In this document: piece by piece, positions 30,110-41,280 of the stretch
Numbering within the stretch: the stretch's first letter is position 1
Layout of the letters: each line of letters opens with the position of its first letter
NCBI GenBank assembly: GCA_964036045.1
Contig: OZ038392.1
Location: forward strand, 27,396,663-27,460,662
Origin: Eutreptiella sp. 'Long Island Sound 2002'
Taxonomy: Eukaryota; Euglenozoa; Euglenophyceae; Eutreptiales; Eutreptiaceae
Length of the DNA stretch: 64,000 bases
Reading direction: 5' to 3'
Notes under the pieces: model-generated
Databases searched by the model: none
What the model saw: the letters and a program-made list of their open reading frames with translations, nothing else
Told to the model about the DNA's origin: nothing
Position numbers and translations under genes: made by a program

Positions 30110-30114
30110 TGTGG
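30110..30114. repeat. Target-site duplication, right copy
   Basis: TGTGG, identical to 19439-19443. Confidence 0.85.
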
Positions 30115-32345
30115 CACCGGGTACATACTCCACTTGTTCCGGTGGCCGGTGGTGGGCTTGGGTCCATCGCGGTGGGCCTGGTGGCAGTGGCTGTTTGTGC
30201 GTGTTCCAAAACAGGTTGTACGCCTCCTGTACTTCACCATCGGTCGGTTGGAGGTGCCCGGTTTGGGTGGCCGCACTGCGCATGTGACTCTCCAGGAGTG
30301 ATTGGTTGGGCCACTCCGAGTGTTGTAGGAATGGGACGTGGTGTCTGCCCACCCGTTGGAGGGCTCGCATCTGGTTTGGGGTGACCCGTACGAGGTGAAG
30401 GGTGGTGCCCACCAGGTCTAGAGTGGTGGTGCTTCCCATTGGCCCTCCCCTCACATCGGTGTGCAGGACCGCCAGAGGGCCGGTTTCCCTCCACCGATGG
30501 TTCGTTTGGATGACATGCTGGTGGTGGGGTAGCAGGAGTTGTAGGTGGTTCCATACGCGGGTCCCCACCTTGGTGGGGAGGCCCCGCTGGTGAAGTATGT
30601 ATTGGGGGCAGGTGTTGCGATGGTACTGGGCCTCTCGTAGCGTCAGCGTGAAGACTTCTCGTACCTCCGCCTCATGATTCTGCATGACACGGTGCAGGTG
30701 GGCCGCGGTGTGAGCTGTGTACGCGTTGTTGACGAGGTGATCGGTGTTGTCTCCGTAGTACGGTGGCGACGCCGCGCGCACCGCTGCAGGTAGCGATGTG
30801 GGCCGGTGGCCGTGGATCGTCCACGCTCGCCGCACCGTGGTACCGGCCGCTTGCAGCATGTGTTGGGGGTGCGTTAGGTGCAAGGCCTGGAACCCTATAG
30901 CGGCGTTGAGCACGGCTTGTAGGAAGTATGCCAGGGCCTTGGTGGAGAGTGCCACGATGCGTGCTATGACCAGCGTCCGTGACAGCTGTGGTATCAGGTT
31001 TGGTGGTAGGGTGACCCCGCCTGCGGTGGCCGCTTGTTGGACCCCCAGGTAGGTGGCCGTGGTTACCTGGCTCATGGGCGGGTCTCCGGGGCGGAGGGGT
31101 GGCGGCGGTGCATTGTGCACCGTGGTGGCAGATTTGACGTTGTGTACCAGCAGCTGGTTGCCCTCCAGATAGTTGGTGACGACGTGGAGCACTTTGGTGG
31201 TCCTGGTGGGGTCCGGGGTGGTCGATAGGGGTTGACGTTCGGTGGCGGTCACCACCGCCATGTCGTCTGCAAATGCCAGGAGCGTGGTCCGTAGGGGGTA
31301 TGGTGCCACGTCTGGGTATGTGCGTCGGATGTAGAACGCTAGCGGGAGGGTGACAAGTAGGAAGAAGAATGGGCCTTCCGCACCTGCTTCTGGGACGCCA
31401 CTGGCGGGGTGGACCCATGGGGTGGTGCCCATGTCGGTTTTTACTGCGTACATGCGGCTGGCGAGGTACGCTTGCAGGAAGCCCTGGAAGGGGAGCCCCA
31501 TGTGCTCCCAGACAGCCTGTAGGAGGCGGTGCGGGGTGTTGGGGAAGGCCCCCTTGACATCCAGGGATGTGATAATGAGGCTGATCGGGTCCATGTCTAC
31601 CACGGCGTCTTGCATAAATATGGCCTCCAATGGCGACCTACCCGGTATGGCTCCCCACATTGTGGGCGGTACAGCCCGGTAGACTGCCGGGGCCACCCGT
31701 TGGAGGATGAGCATCCATATGAGTTTGGCTTCCGTGGTGGCGCATACTATGGGTCTCCAGTTGTCGGGGTTCGCCCAGTCGCCTTTCTTATACAGCGGGT
31801 GTACTAGGTTTGCCCAGTCGGGTGGTACGTCCGTTTTCCCGATGGCGATATCCCACAGGCACGCGGCCAAATGTCTCTTCAGGATCAGCGGGAGCCTGCG
31901 GTAGAGCTCCACCGGGAGTCCGTCCGCCCCCGGGGTCTTCCCAGGTTGTAGTTTGTATAACACCTCATCGAGTTCCCGAATGATGCACCGGGTTCGGTGC
32001 ATGTCTCGTCGCTGTGTTCGGTTGTAGAGTTTTGGCAGGTGGGATATCAGTTCCTCCGTGTACGCTGACAGCTCGCCATCCTCAGTGTTGTGTTGGCGCA
32101 GGAAGCTGTTGAGGACTTCCTCCAGGACCACCTTGGGATCGTTGGTCACGGTGCCGTTCTGTAGGCGTACCGCCTTGATGCCCCGGTGGCCCGTCTCCCC
32201 CAGGACCTTGTCCACGTGTGTCAAGGATTTGTAGGGTTGGGGGTTTTGAAAGTAGCGTTGTTGTTCTTGTGCCAGCTGCTTTGCCCGGCGGACGTGCCAC
32301 TCCCTGAGTTGCCGGCGCGTGGTGTCTAGCCGTGCGGCGATTTCC
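30110..32345 (-). pseudogene. LINE ORF2 reverse transcriptase
   Basis: An uninterrupted frame of more than 700 codons (a minor TTG start lies at 32224, but the frame is open further upstream to about 32350). RT blocks in order: TPGADGLPVELYRRL, KKGDWANPDNWRPI, LDVKGAFPNTPHRLL (motif A Asp), GVPEAGAEGPFFFLLV, and LLAFADDMAVV (motif C, F-A-D-D, at about 31259-31273). This is the non-LTR RT arrangement. The reading runs past 30110 into the LTR of the inserted element and stops at TGA 30065, so as it stands the protein is truncated before RNase H. An upstream frame change near 32350, at runs of A and T, separates it from the endonuclease. Confidence 0.85.
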
Positions 32346-33420
32346 TGGGCAAAACTTTTGGGCTTGCAGGTGATGTGAGTGCACTGCTCTGTGTAGTGCC
32401 CCTTTGTCGCGCCATATGGCTATAACCAGGGACCGTAGGTCTTGATGCGGGGTGGCGTCGTCCTGTGTTCTGTGTTGTCCGTGGAGCCGGCACGCCGTGG
32501 CCGCTTGTCGCATGGCGAGGTTGAGGTCCGTCTCGTCTTGTTGGCCCAGGATGCGCTGTACCGTGCGGTAATATGCCATCCATTTCTGGGTGTCGTGCTC
32601 TTCTGGCGGCCTGATGGGTGGTTGCTCTTCTTGGTCCATGTCTTCCCTGGAGGCCGGGGGAACTTGGAGTACCTTGATTTGTATCCCCAGGGGTCGATGT
32701 CCGGTGACCTTGGATGGTAGGTCGTGGTATTGCGTCCGTGCCACCTCGACGTGTGCCGAGTTCGCGTAGCAGAGGTCGATGCGGTAATCTGACGAGCAAG
32801 GTTGCGGTGGCCTGTACGAGGGCTGGACTCGTAGAGAAGCTGTGAGGTCCTGCAGGCCCAGATGTTGCATGGCCACTTGCACCGCTGTGTCCTTGGGCGT
32901 CTGTCGCGCTCCGCGATCGTCCGCCGACGGGGCTGCATTGAAGTCCCCTATGATGACAGTTGGCCCCATCATAGCAAGTTGCCGGTCGGCCTCCATGAGG
33001 TGTTCGAAGAACGTCACCGTGGCTTCTCCAAAGGGGACGTGTACGTTGATGACGATCAGCTGCCACGTTTGGCCCACCAGTTCATATGCCGCTAGGCGGC
33101 CTACTACTCCCAGGTGGTGATGGACATGTACTTGGACTTCACCTTTGTGGCATATGGGCACTCCCTTGACCCACGTGGTGCGGTATTGGTGTCCCGTCCT
33201 GGTGAGGACGGGGGTTAGGCTGGGGTGGGCTGCCTGGGTTTTGAGGGCCTGTTCCTGCCACACCATGGGGTCCGGGTCGCATTTCACCATAACAGGTACG
33301 TCTTGTAGGTCCGGAGCTTTGGCCGCGTCGTACAGGGCGCCTGGTTCGTTGGACATGAGAGTGACGAGCGCAGTTGTGACTTCGTGGGTGCGCGCCTTGG
33401 TGGCCCTTGGGGTGGTCCCT
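32342..33420 (-). CDS. LINE ORF2 AP-type endonuclease domain
   Basis: The frame opens near 33420, just overlapping the ORF1 stop, and has an ATG at 33354-33356. Landmarks of the exonuclease-endonuclease-phosphatase fold: VINVHVPFGEATVTFFEHL, IIGDFNAAPS at about 32930-32955, SDYRIDLCYANS near 32760-32790 and GHRPLGI near 32690. This enzyme nicks target DNA to start target-primed reverse transcription. The open frame continues to 32082, but the real protein moves to the RT frame near 32350 (AAAAGTTTTG context), by an indel or a ribosomal shift. Confidence 0.8.
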
Positions 33421-33438
33421 GGCGCGGCGTGGTAGTAG

Positions 33439-34245
33439 TCATTGTCCCAGGCGCAGTTTGTGGTTGATCGCTGTGGCTACCCTTTGTTCCTCCGGTATAA
33501 CCGGCTCCTCCAGCCATGCTTGTGGTACGTCACCCGTCCAGACGGTGCCCGGCGGTACCTGGTTGGCGGGTGTGCGGAGCTGCACCGGGCACTCCGGGAA
33601 CTGTCTGTCGTCCCAGAGTTCGAGGTTCGAGGTCTCCGCTTTTTCGCCCCACTGGGGGAGTGCGTGCCATTTGATTTTCAACTGCAGGTTGCCATGTTGG
33701 CCAGTTGTGGCCAGTCTGCTCTGTATCTTGCCCCGGAACCATACAAATTGCTTCGGCTGTCCCATAAGCTTGGCTCCGAATACTCCCTGCACGGGGTGCA
33801 TGGCGGCACGTTCCGGTGGCGTGAACAGTGGGCACGCTGGGGCCTTTGGCTTCGGTTGTGGATCGGGTGGTGGTGGTGCTGGGGCCGCTTTTGGCTCCGG
33901 TTTGAGCCGTTTGGCCCGGCGGGCCCAGGCGTCCGCTCCCCCTGGACGGGGCCTCGGTTCGGGTCGGGGTTGTTCTGGTGCCGGTTTTGGGGGCTGGCTT
34001 CGGTGCGTTGCGGTGGAATATACTGTATGCCGTCTCTTGCCCCTCCTGTGGCCGGTGCATACCCCGAAGTTGGTTTGCGTGTTCTTGTAGGCTGGTGGTG
34101 CGAAGTTTGAGGGTTCGTTCCGTGTCCGTGGGCCAGGAAATCCAGCGTTGCGCCTTTGCTGTCCCGTGTTTTCGTACATAGGCTGCCAGGTTGCGCGTGA
34201 GTGTAAGCCACATCTCGGGCAGCGTGTTGTCCGTGGCTGGGGCAT
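33439..34245 (-). pseudogene. LINE ORF1, C-terminal segment
   Basis: The last part of ORF1 ends at TGA 33439-33441 and overlaps the start of ORF2 by a few codons. Credible sequence covers roughly 33441-33990: a Pro/Lys-rich tract, then ERAAMHPVQGVFGAK to WLEEPVIPEEQRVATAINHK. Upstream of about 33990 the genuine frame is the neighbouring one. No CCHC knuckle or RRM is recognised; the C(P)RC and H residues at the start of this frame are probably shadow. Confidence 0.5.
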
Positions 34246-35050
34246 CCACTGTCCAGTGCATCGCCGTTTTGAGGGCCAACCAGTGTGCCCGGGGGTGGTT
34301 GGTGTGGTGGGTGGAGTGTTTACAACGGTCCCCCAGTGCCAGTGGGGTCGCCGGTTTCGCTTCCGGTGTGAATGTGTGGACTCTGTCCGTTGTGCCCGTG
34401 GCGTCCCACTGTGCCACCCACCATGTGTGTTGGTGGCATGTTAGTGTCACCGTGGGGGCATCCAGGGGCCTGTCAATAAAGGCCGCCCAGTCAGTTACCT
34501 TCGGACCTTCGGTATTCCGGTCGTGCTGTTCCGGTCGGCTGGTCAGGGTCCCCAGATGGTTCACAAGGTCCGGCGTCAGGGTGTCTTCTGTGTCCTATAC
34601 CCTGTCCTTACGTGCCGTCGGGTGGCCTACAGCAACGTCCCAGGCGTCCGTGGTGGTTGCCAAGGTGTTGGTCGCTAGGGTGACTACATCGTCCGTTAAA
34701 CCTTCCACGATGAAGTACTTCTCTCCCGCCAGGGTGGCCGGGAGTAGGGCCGTGTGTTTCATGGTGAGGTGTAGTAGCGCCCTGTTGGGGCCTGGGGCGT
34801 TTGGGTCCACGGGCGTGGGGTCGCGTGCGCCGTGTCTCGCCAATGGGTTGCGTGGTTTGTCGGTGTTTGGTAGTCGTGGTCCCAGGACCATGTTGTGTAC
34901 CTGATCGAGAGGGATGGCTTGGCCCGTGGTGTCTCCCGTCGTGAGGTACACTCCTTTGGCGTTTGTTAACGTGTTTAGGTAGATACCTGGGAGGGGGCGG
35001 GTTGTGGGGGTATTGGTTGGAACAGGGCGTGGGGGCAGGGGTGCCCGCAG
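33990..35050 (-). pseudogene. LINE ORF1, middle segment with one TAG
   Basis: One frame links two open stretches (35167-34598 and 34594-33530) through a single TAG at 34595-34597. The text on both sides is balanced: LTNAKGVYLTTGDTTGQ and FIVEGLTDDVVTLATNTLA before it, VTDWAAFIDRPLDAPTV and LTRNLAAYVRKHGTAKAQ after. The limits are set by frameshifts near 35050 and 33990. Function unknown; LINE ORF1 products usually bind RNA. Confidence 0.5.
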
Positions 35051-37107
35051 GGGGGGTCCCCGGGCCGGACCCCTGGGCAGAGGCCATCCATGCCCTGGGG
35101 TACGGGGTATAGTATGTAGGGCCCCGCCACCCTGCGTAGTTTTTGGGGGTTTAGGGTGTTCAACCACCCCCCCACCCTGATGGTGACAGAGCCTTGGTCG
35201 ATCCAGGTGGCCTGGTCGCGGTCAATGTCGTTGTGTAGGGCCCTCCTGATGGTGCCCCACGTTCTGCGGTGGGTGGTGTCATCTGGGGTGGGGCACCCCG
35301 TGTCTATGAGAGGCACCCTGGCGTTTGCGAGGGCGGAGTTGATGATGTTGAGGGGGGGTGGGTTGCCGTGGGTACCGGTGGCGGTGCTCCCTGCAGGTTT
35401 GATGCTCAGGCGGGGCACTCGCCTCCCATGGAGGGGTTGTTGCCAGGACGTGTCCGGGAGCCAGATGGAGGCTGGTAGGTCCCCGTATGGTGGCCAGGTG
35501 TACACCGTGTATGCCGTGCCCTCGGTGTCGGTCTGTAGCCTGTACGTGGACTTCCGTGCTTCGCCGTAGGTGACGAGTATATTTGAGGTGGGGACGGTGT
35601 AGTTGAGGTGCGTGTGCGCCAGGGCGTGTGTGATTAGTACTTCCGTGCCCTTCCGTTTTTCCCCATGGTCTTCCAGTATGAAGTGTACCATCCACGGGCT
35701 GTGGGGCTGGAGGTTACCGTGTTTGTCTTGTAACGGCGGGTGTATTTGGCGTCCTGCCTGCTGCGCTTTGTTGGCGTTGCGGTGGGCGTGTTGCTCGACG
35801 AGGACGTTCGGTGTCCAGTCCTGCGGGGAACCCTCCCTGTGCGCCATGGCTTGCGCCGCCTTGGCGAGTGCCGTGACTGTGGGGGGCAGTCGGGGTTCGG
35901 CGACCTGGGGCACCATGCGAGTGTCTGTTGGGGGGTTCCAGTATATTGTGAACATCCCCGGCTGGTGGGCGTGGGTGTCCGGGAGGGTCAGAGAGAGCGC
36001 CTCTTTGATCTGGGTTACCGCCTCCGGGTGTATGGTAGTGAGGTAGTGCCAGAGGGTGTGCTTGGTGGGGTCCTGGTGTTTTAGGGCGGTGCGTCCTGCG
36101 GGCTCTATTGCCCGCGGCGTGAGGGTGTCGTCGAGGGTGACATCATCGAGGCGGTTGGCTTCAGCGGCCCACCTTGTCTGCCATTCCGTCAGTGTGGGGT
36201 CGTCCTCGGCGCAGTCCAGGGTATAGTGGATAGCCGTCCACTCAGGGTCAGGGTCGACGGTAATGTCGGTACTTGTTTTTGCGTTTATCCAGATAGCTTG
36301 TGTGGGCCTCGCCTGGGGTTTTTGGTCGTCGTCGCCCAGGGCTGTACCTTCCATGGCTGCCGTGCCGCCGGTGGTTATAAAGAGGTGCATGGCTTGCGTT
36401 AGTTGCACTTGGTGTGGCGTAAGGAGGCGCATGGCCACCATCGTTGTTATCCTTGGGAGGATGTTTTTCCAGTCGATGGTGCCTGTCGGTAGTCGCCATG
36501 TCGTTGCTGTGCTCCTTGTGTGGTTCGCCCCTCGGGGTAGTTGGTAGTTGTCTGGGATGTGACGTGAGGTGAGAGGCTTGTCGAGTTGCTGGACGGTTGT
36601 TGTGGCGTTGGTGGATTCGGCCCTTTTGTGAGCTGGTGGGCTGTGCTCTGGTTGGGGGGGCCCATGTTCGTGCTCCGTGAGCGTTTGGTGTTTCGTAGGG
36701 CTGGGGGCCATGAGTGGCTCCGGTATCGGTTGTGGCATTGTAGGCCGAAGGCTGGTGATGCTGTGTGCTCCGGTGGTTGCATCTTTGTGCAGGTAGAACT
36801 CCAGCGCTGGTGGCTTAATAGGGTGCCACTCGCGTGGGTCATCATCCGGGTTGTGGAGGTTGATGCTTTGCTGAGTGGACCAGCTGTGGTAGGCCAGGAT
36901 GGCGTTCGTGATGGCGGGGTTGCTGTTGTCTCCAAACGGGTGGTTGGGTCTGGAGCAGTCTTCGAACGTGGTGCGAACGGTCGTAGCCAGTGCTCCGATG
37001 TCTCCGTCTGGCACTACGTCGTCCGATGTGGTGCGGGACATGGAATCCAGTGGGCCCGTGTGTCCCTCCAGGACCTCCGTTTCGTATTTGGTCCAGTCTT
37101 GTAGCAT
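34975..37107 (-). pseudogene. LINE ORF1, main segment (710 codons)
   Basis: The longest intact piece of ORF1, from ATG 37105-37107 to TAA 34975. It begins MLQDWTKYETEVLEG and is polar, with segments such as LNIINSALANARVPLID and DQGSVTIRVGGWLN. No RRM, CCHC or coiled coil is obvious. The same frame is open upstream of the ATG apart from one TAG at 37114-37116, so the protein probably began earlier. The last 20 or so codons, Pro-rich, look like out-of-frame text after a shift near 35050. Confidence 0.55.
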
Positions 37108-37113
37108 GCGTTC

Positions 37114-37720
37114 CTAGTACGCAGCTTCGCTGTACGGCTGGATACTGTGCTCCGCTAGGGTGTGGGCATGGGCCAGCTGTCGGTACAGGGTCCAGTGTCG
37201 GGGGGCTGGTCTCGGTGGGGGGGTCGCGGCAGGCTCGGGCGTGGGCTCCTTCTTCTCGGTTGCCCTGTGTCGGTTCCGGGTGGCGTGCACCATGGTGTAC
37301 TCGTCATCTTCTCGCCTGGGTGTCCATTCCAGGTGGGCTTCACCCGTGGATACGGTAGTCGGTCGGCATGTCGCGGTGCGTGCGTAGGGGGGCCCCGTTT
37401 TGTCATTCAGGATGATGGTGTGGCCTCGCGTCCAACTGTGTAGGGTCAGGGCGAGGGCCGCCGCTGTTTCCTCGAGGGTTGCTGGCGGTGGGGCGTCGGA
37501 TTCCTGGATGAAGGCCAGGGCCTCCTGTGCGCGTGGGGCTCCTGTGAGGTTCGTCCACGCTCCAGTTTGGGTCTCCTGTCCCTGCACCAACACTCCTTTT
37601 GGCGATTGTTGCTGGGCGTTTTGCATGTCCCTTCGTAACTCCTGGATGTATGCCCCTGGGTCTCGGTTGCCTCCTGTTCTTGTTATCCGCTGGTCCATTT
37701 CGTTGAGTGCCTGGTACAGG
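37114..37720 (-). pseudogene. LINE ORF1 segment upstream of TAG 37114
   Basis: The frame runs from about 37720 to TAG 37114-37116 and is in frame with the 710-codon segment. It starts YQALNEMDQRITRTGG and includes EALAFIQESDAPPPATLEE and WTLYRQLAHAHTLAEH. It joins the N-terminal segment through a one-base shift near 37720. Confidence 0.5.
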
Positions 37721-38407
37721 CTCCATGTGGGTCGTTGGCTCCATGTAGGCCGCCACCTGCAGTACGCGTTGGATGCTGTCCTGCAGCGGGTTGTTGTCTA
37801 GGTCCATGGGGTCGTGGTTCGCGGAGACGTCGAGGCCACTGGGCAGTGATTCCAGGGGTGTGTCATGGGCTTCGGGAGGGGCGGATAGTTGGGAGTGGGT
37901 TTCCATCGCGGTGCTGGATGTGCCACTGGACACGAACAGTGGTGCTTGGTGTGCGTGGTCCTCTGGCGCGCTTGGCTGCGTTGTCTTCGTGACCAATGTC
38001 TCCGTTTGTGGTTCCGGCCCCGGGGCGTTGTCCCGGTCGTCGTGGCGGGGTGCCTCGTGGTGAGGCGTGCCGCAGTGGTCTGTGGTTTGGGTGCTGTAGT
38101 CTGTTCGGTCGGGGCTCGGTGTACGCCTACACAGCGTAGCGTTTGTGGTGTGGTTCGTGGTTCGGTCGCTGTAGTCAGTGTGCTGTGATGGGTTTGGGTC
38201 CTGTTCTGGGTCTTTAGTGTCGCTCCGCGGTACGTGGCTGTAGTTCGTGTTTTGGATATACTCCGTGCGGTCCTGGCTCGGGGTACGCTGGCGTGTTGTG
38301 GTACTTGCGGTTTGGTTTGTCACGTTGGCGCTGTAGTCGGTATGTTGTGATGTGGTTTGGTCTGGTTCCGGTTCCAGTTGGCGTCGTGTCGTTCCCTCCC
38401 CTTTCAT
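37720..38407 (-). pseudogene. LINE ORF1 N-terminal segment with internal repeats
   Basis: ATG 38405-38407 opens MKGEGTTRRQLEPEPDQ. A repeat of about 60 residues follows, with SQHTDYS, a Thr/Asn-rich spacer and RTPSxDRTxY, present about twice (38080-38390). Then acidic and Ser-rich text leads to LDNNPLQDSIQRVLQVAAY. The open frame continues to 37403, but the part beyond about 37720 is shadow. Confidence 0.5.
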
Positions 38408-38850
38408 CTCCCCCCCTTGGGGCCCGGTTGTGTTGGCAGTGCCGGGGTCATGGTTCGTGTGGCCTTGGGTCGTTGGCTTCTGGTGCTCGCTGTATACCGT
38501 GTGGGTGGGGCGTGGGGGGGGCGTGCCTGGTGCGTGTTCCCGGCTTCTGAGGCTGCCGAGACCATCGGGGTCGGCCGGGCGTTTGTTCCCCCCTCAGCTT
38601 GTTGGTGGTGTTGGCGTGCTCGGCGTTGCGGGCTCCCCCCGGGCGTCGTCGTCCTGGTGCTCCTGCTCCATCGTGTCCTGTGTCTGTATTGCCTGTGTGG
38701 TCTTTCTTGCGCGCCACGTATCGTATGTGGGCGTGGAGGTACCGCCTGTACGTGCACCTCATACTATACTGCTGCGTGTTGTCACATGCGTGTGCACCAT
38801 ATACGGGACTGGTAGGTTGCATACCTCTTGCCCTTTGCTTCGGCGTCTCC
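38408..38850 (-). other. Leader upstream of the LINE ORF1
   Basis: No supported gene. The minus-strand frame 38448-38939 is low-complexity. It probably belongs to the LINE 5' region. Confidence 0.4.
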
Positions 38851-40650
38851 TGGATTCTGTTTGTCCGCTGTAGTGCACTGCACAAATGGCGCTCTTTATC
38901 GTCGCTCCGCAGCAGCCATGTGGAGGGGCTGCGGCACACGGGGGTAGGGTCAGGTCGTGGTGGGTTGCGGCACGTTGTTTCCGGTTGGTGATGTGGCGTT
39001 GCGTAGCCGCGTCGTCATGTTGTGCCGCGTTGGATGGCGTTTGGTCGTGTGGCGTCGCGTGGTTCTGGCGTTGCGTCGTGTCGCAGCGTGTGTTGTGTCG
39101 TGTTGTTGTGTGGTGTTGGGTGGTGTCTTGTTGTGCCGGGCGTTGGCTGTGCCATGCCGTGTTTTGTGTTGTTTTTGGCGGTTGGCTGTGCTGTGCAGTA
39201 TTGCGTTGTGTTTTGTGTGGTGTCTTGTAGCTGCCGTTGGGCTGTGGTGTTGCGTGTTGTGTGATATTGTTGTGTAACGCCGGTTTTTGTTGTGTGCCGC
39301 CTTGCGGTATGTGGCGTTGTGTTGCCGTTGTGTTGTGTGGCGCCTTGCGGTGTTCTGCGCTGTGTTGGGTCATGTCGTGGTGGTGGTATATGGTTGCGTC
39401 TGGCTGTAGTTTGTGGTGATGTTTACGTTGTGCGTAGTGGTGTTGGGTTGTAGTGCGTCCTGGTGTGTCGTGCCTCGCGCTGGTACCTGGTGAGCTCCAC
39501 CGTTTGCGTCCATTTTTGTGTCGCTTTGTTGTGTTGTGTGTCGTTGTGTGTTCGTATTGGGTTGCGTGTTTCGTGGTGTCCGGTTTTCTGTGTTGCGTTG
39601 CGGTTGGTTTGGTGTTGGATTTCGTCGTGTCGTGTTTTGTGGCGTGATGGCGCGTCTTGTGGCGTTCGGTTGTGGCACGTTGCCTGGTGGTCTGTTACCT
39701 TGTGTTTTTTTGTTGTTGTTGTTTCCGGTGGGGCCTGTTGGGTTGTTGTTCTGCGGCGTTGTTTTGTGGCAGTTTTTGGGTGCATGGGGGTTGCCCCCCG
39801 GCGAGCATAACACAAAAGCGGCCTAACCAGGGGCAAGTGAGCGTTCATGGCGAGCCGAAGTTCATAGAAGATTTTGTGGCAGTTTGTGTGGTCCTTTTCG
39901 TTGCTTTCCGTTGTTGTGTGGCTGATTTTTGGCGTGCTTTGTTGGTATGTTAGTTGCGGGTCGGTCATTGTTGTGTCGTGTGGCGCCGTGTTTCCTGTCG
40001 TTGTGTTCTATTGTGAGGTCGCATGGTTCTTGTACTGTGTCGTGGTGTGTGTTGTGTCGTGGCGTGTTGTGTTGTCATGTTGTGTTTCGGTACGTTGGGT
40101 TGTACTTTGGTGTGCGGTGTCGGGCATTGTTACACGGTGTTGTGTGTTGTTACTTGGCGGTTTGTTGCTTTGTATAGCATGGTGCGTTGCGTTATGGTGT
40201 ACCGTTGTTGAGTAGTTTGTTGTGGGTTAGTTTTTCTTGTTGTCGGGCTTGCTGTTGTGTGTTGTGTCTCGGCGTTGTGTAGTGTTGTGCTTTAGTTGTG
40301 TTGGTTGAGCTCCATTGTTGTGCCATGTAGCTCCGTCGTGTTGTGTCCTGTTGTGTCCTTTGGTGTGGTTCTTCAGTGGTGTTGTGGTGGCGTGCTCGTT
40401 GCGGTGTTGTGTTGTGTCGTGTTGTGTTGTTGTGAGTAGTGTTGTGCGGTGTTGGGGTATGTGTTGTGTCTCTGCACGCGGTTTGTTGCGTTGTCGTGTG
40501 GTGTTGTATAGTTGCTTGAGTTGCTTGTGTGTGTTCGTGACACATAGCATTGTGCCATGTCGCGTTGCCGTGTGTTGCGTAGCGGCTTGTTATGCCGTTG
40601 GTTCTTCGTCATGCTCGGTGTTTGCTCCAACCCGTGGTGCCGTTCACGTC
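38850..40650. other. 1.8-kb T+G-rich low-complexity tract
   Basis: The plus strand is dominated by GTTGTG, GCGTTG and TGTCGTG words with few A; the minus strand is correspondingly C+A-rich. A more ordinary island of about 80 bases sits near 39785-39865. ORFs are artefacts of the skew. It may be the 5' region of the minus-strand LINE. Confidence 0.7.
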
Positions 40651-41280
40651 GGTTTGCTCCGCAGGATGTGGCATACCATGTGGTATAAATAGACATGGGC
40701 ATGGAAATGAGTTTCATTGGTGGTTAACGCACTATACTTTACACTTGGAAACTTCACTCTTTGATTTTGGCGGCGCCCAAGAGTAAGCGCTTTTATGTGT
40801 GGTTGTTTGGTGTTTTTGCTTGCCATGTGCATCCTTGCCGTACCCGTAGCGTACTGTTTACTTCGTCTCATTATCTTTTTCCGCGTTGGTCTCATGCTTC
40901 TTTGGTGTTGTGCTTGTTAGAGCGTGGCACTCCCTTGGCGGCTCCATACCTCGCCGCGTCGGAACATACCTTTGTTTTCTTCGCCGTTGCTCGTCGTGTC
41001 CGCGCTCCTTTGGACTATTCCTATGACATGCACTTTGCTAGTTGTTTTGGGGCATGCACGGGTTTCACTGTCTTGTCTGGTCCTCCTCTCTGTTCTCGCT
41101 GAGCTCTGGTTGTGTGGATTTTTCTGCTGACCTCGCCAAACAGCGGCGCAAAAGTTCATGGGGGGGATTCGAGGTCAGTAAAAACGATTTCTGTGTTTAT
41201 GTTTTCTTTTGGTGCGTCTTTTTCCTCGTTGCAATTTATTCCTTCCACGGTATCCAGCGCTTTGCAGAGCCCGCAGCACC
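40651..41280 (+). other. Non-coding leader before the GC-rich ORFs
   Basis: Composition shifts from T+G-rich to mixed. A TATAAATA word at 40683-40690 is the best promoter candidate. No supported ORF. Confidence 0.4.
40683..40690 (+). promoter_or_regulatory. Candidate TATA box
   Basis: TATAAATA about 600 bases before the first ATG of the GC-rich element. Position alone supports it. Confidence 0.3.

Larger units (their letters stand above)
17436..38407 (-). mobile_element. LINE-like element (ORF1, EN, RT, RNase H), split by an LTR element
   Basis: On the minus strand the order is a long ORF1 (38407 to 33439), an AP-type endonuclease, RT, RNase H and a terminal Cys/His motif (to about 17436). 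ORF2 is interrupted at 19444-30109 by an unrelated LTR element. Excising that element and one copy of its TGTGG duplication rejoins RT and RNase H in the same frame. Without the insertion the coding part is about 10.3 kb. Frameshifts near 37.72, 35.05, 33.99, 32.35 and 18.65 kb and stops at 37114, 34595, 17979 and 17730 show it is no longer intact. The 5' limit upstream of ORF1 is unknown; a T+G-rich tract lies beyond it. Confidence 0.8.

Noticed and set aside
38759-40717. Many short frames in the T+G-rich tract
   Set aside because: Low-complexity translation (Thr/His/Asn/Gln on one strand, Val/Cys/Trp on the other).
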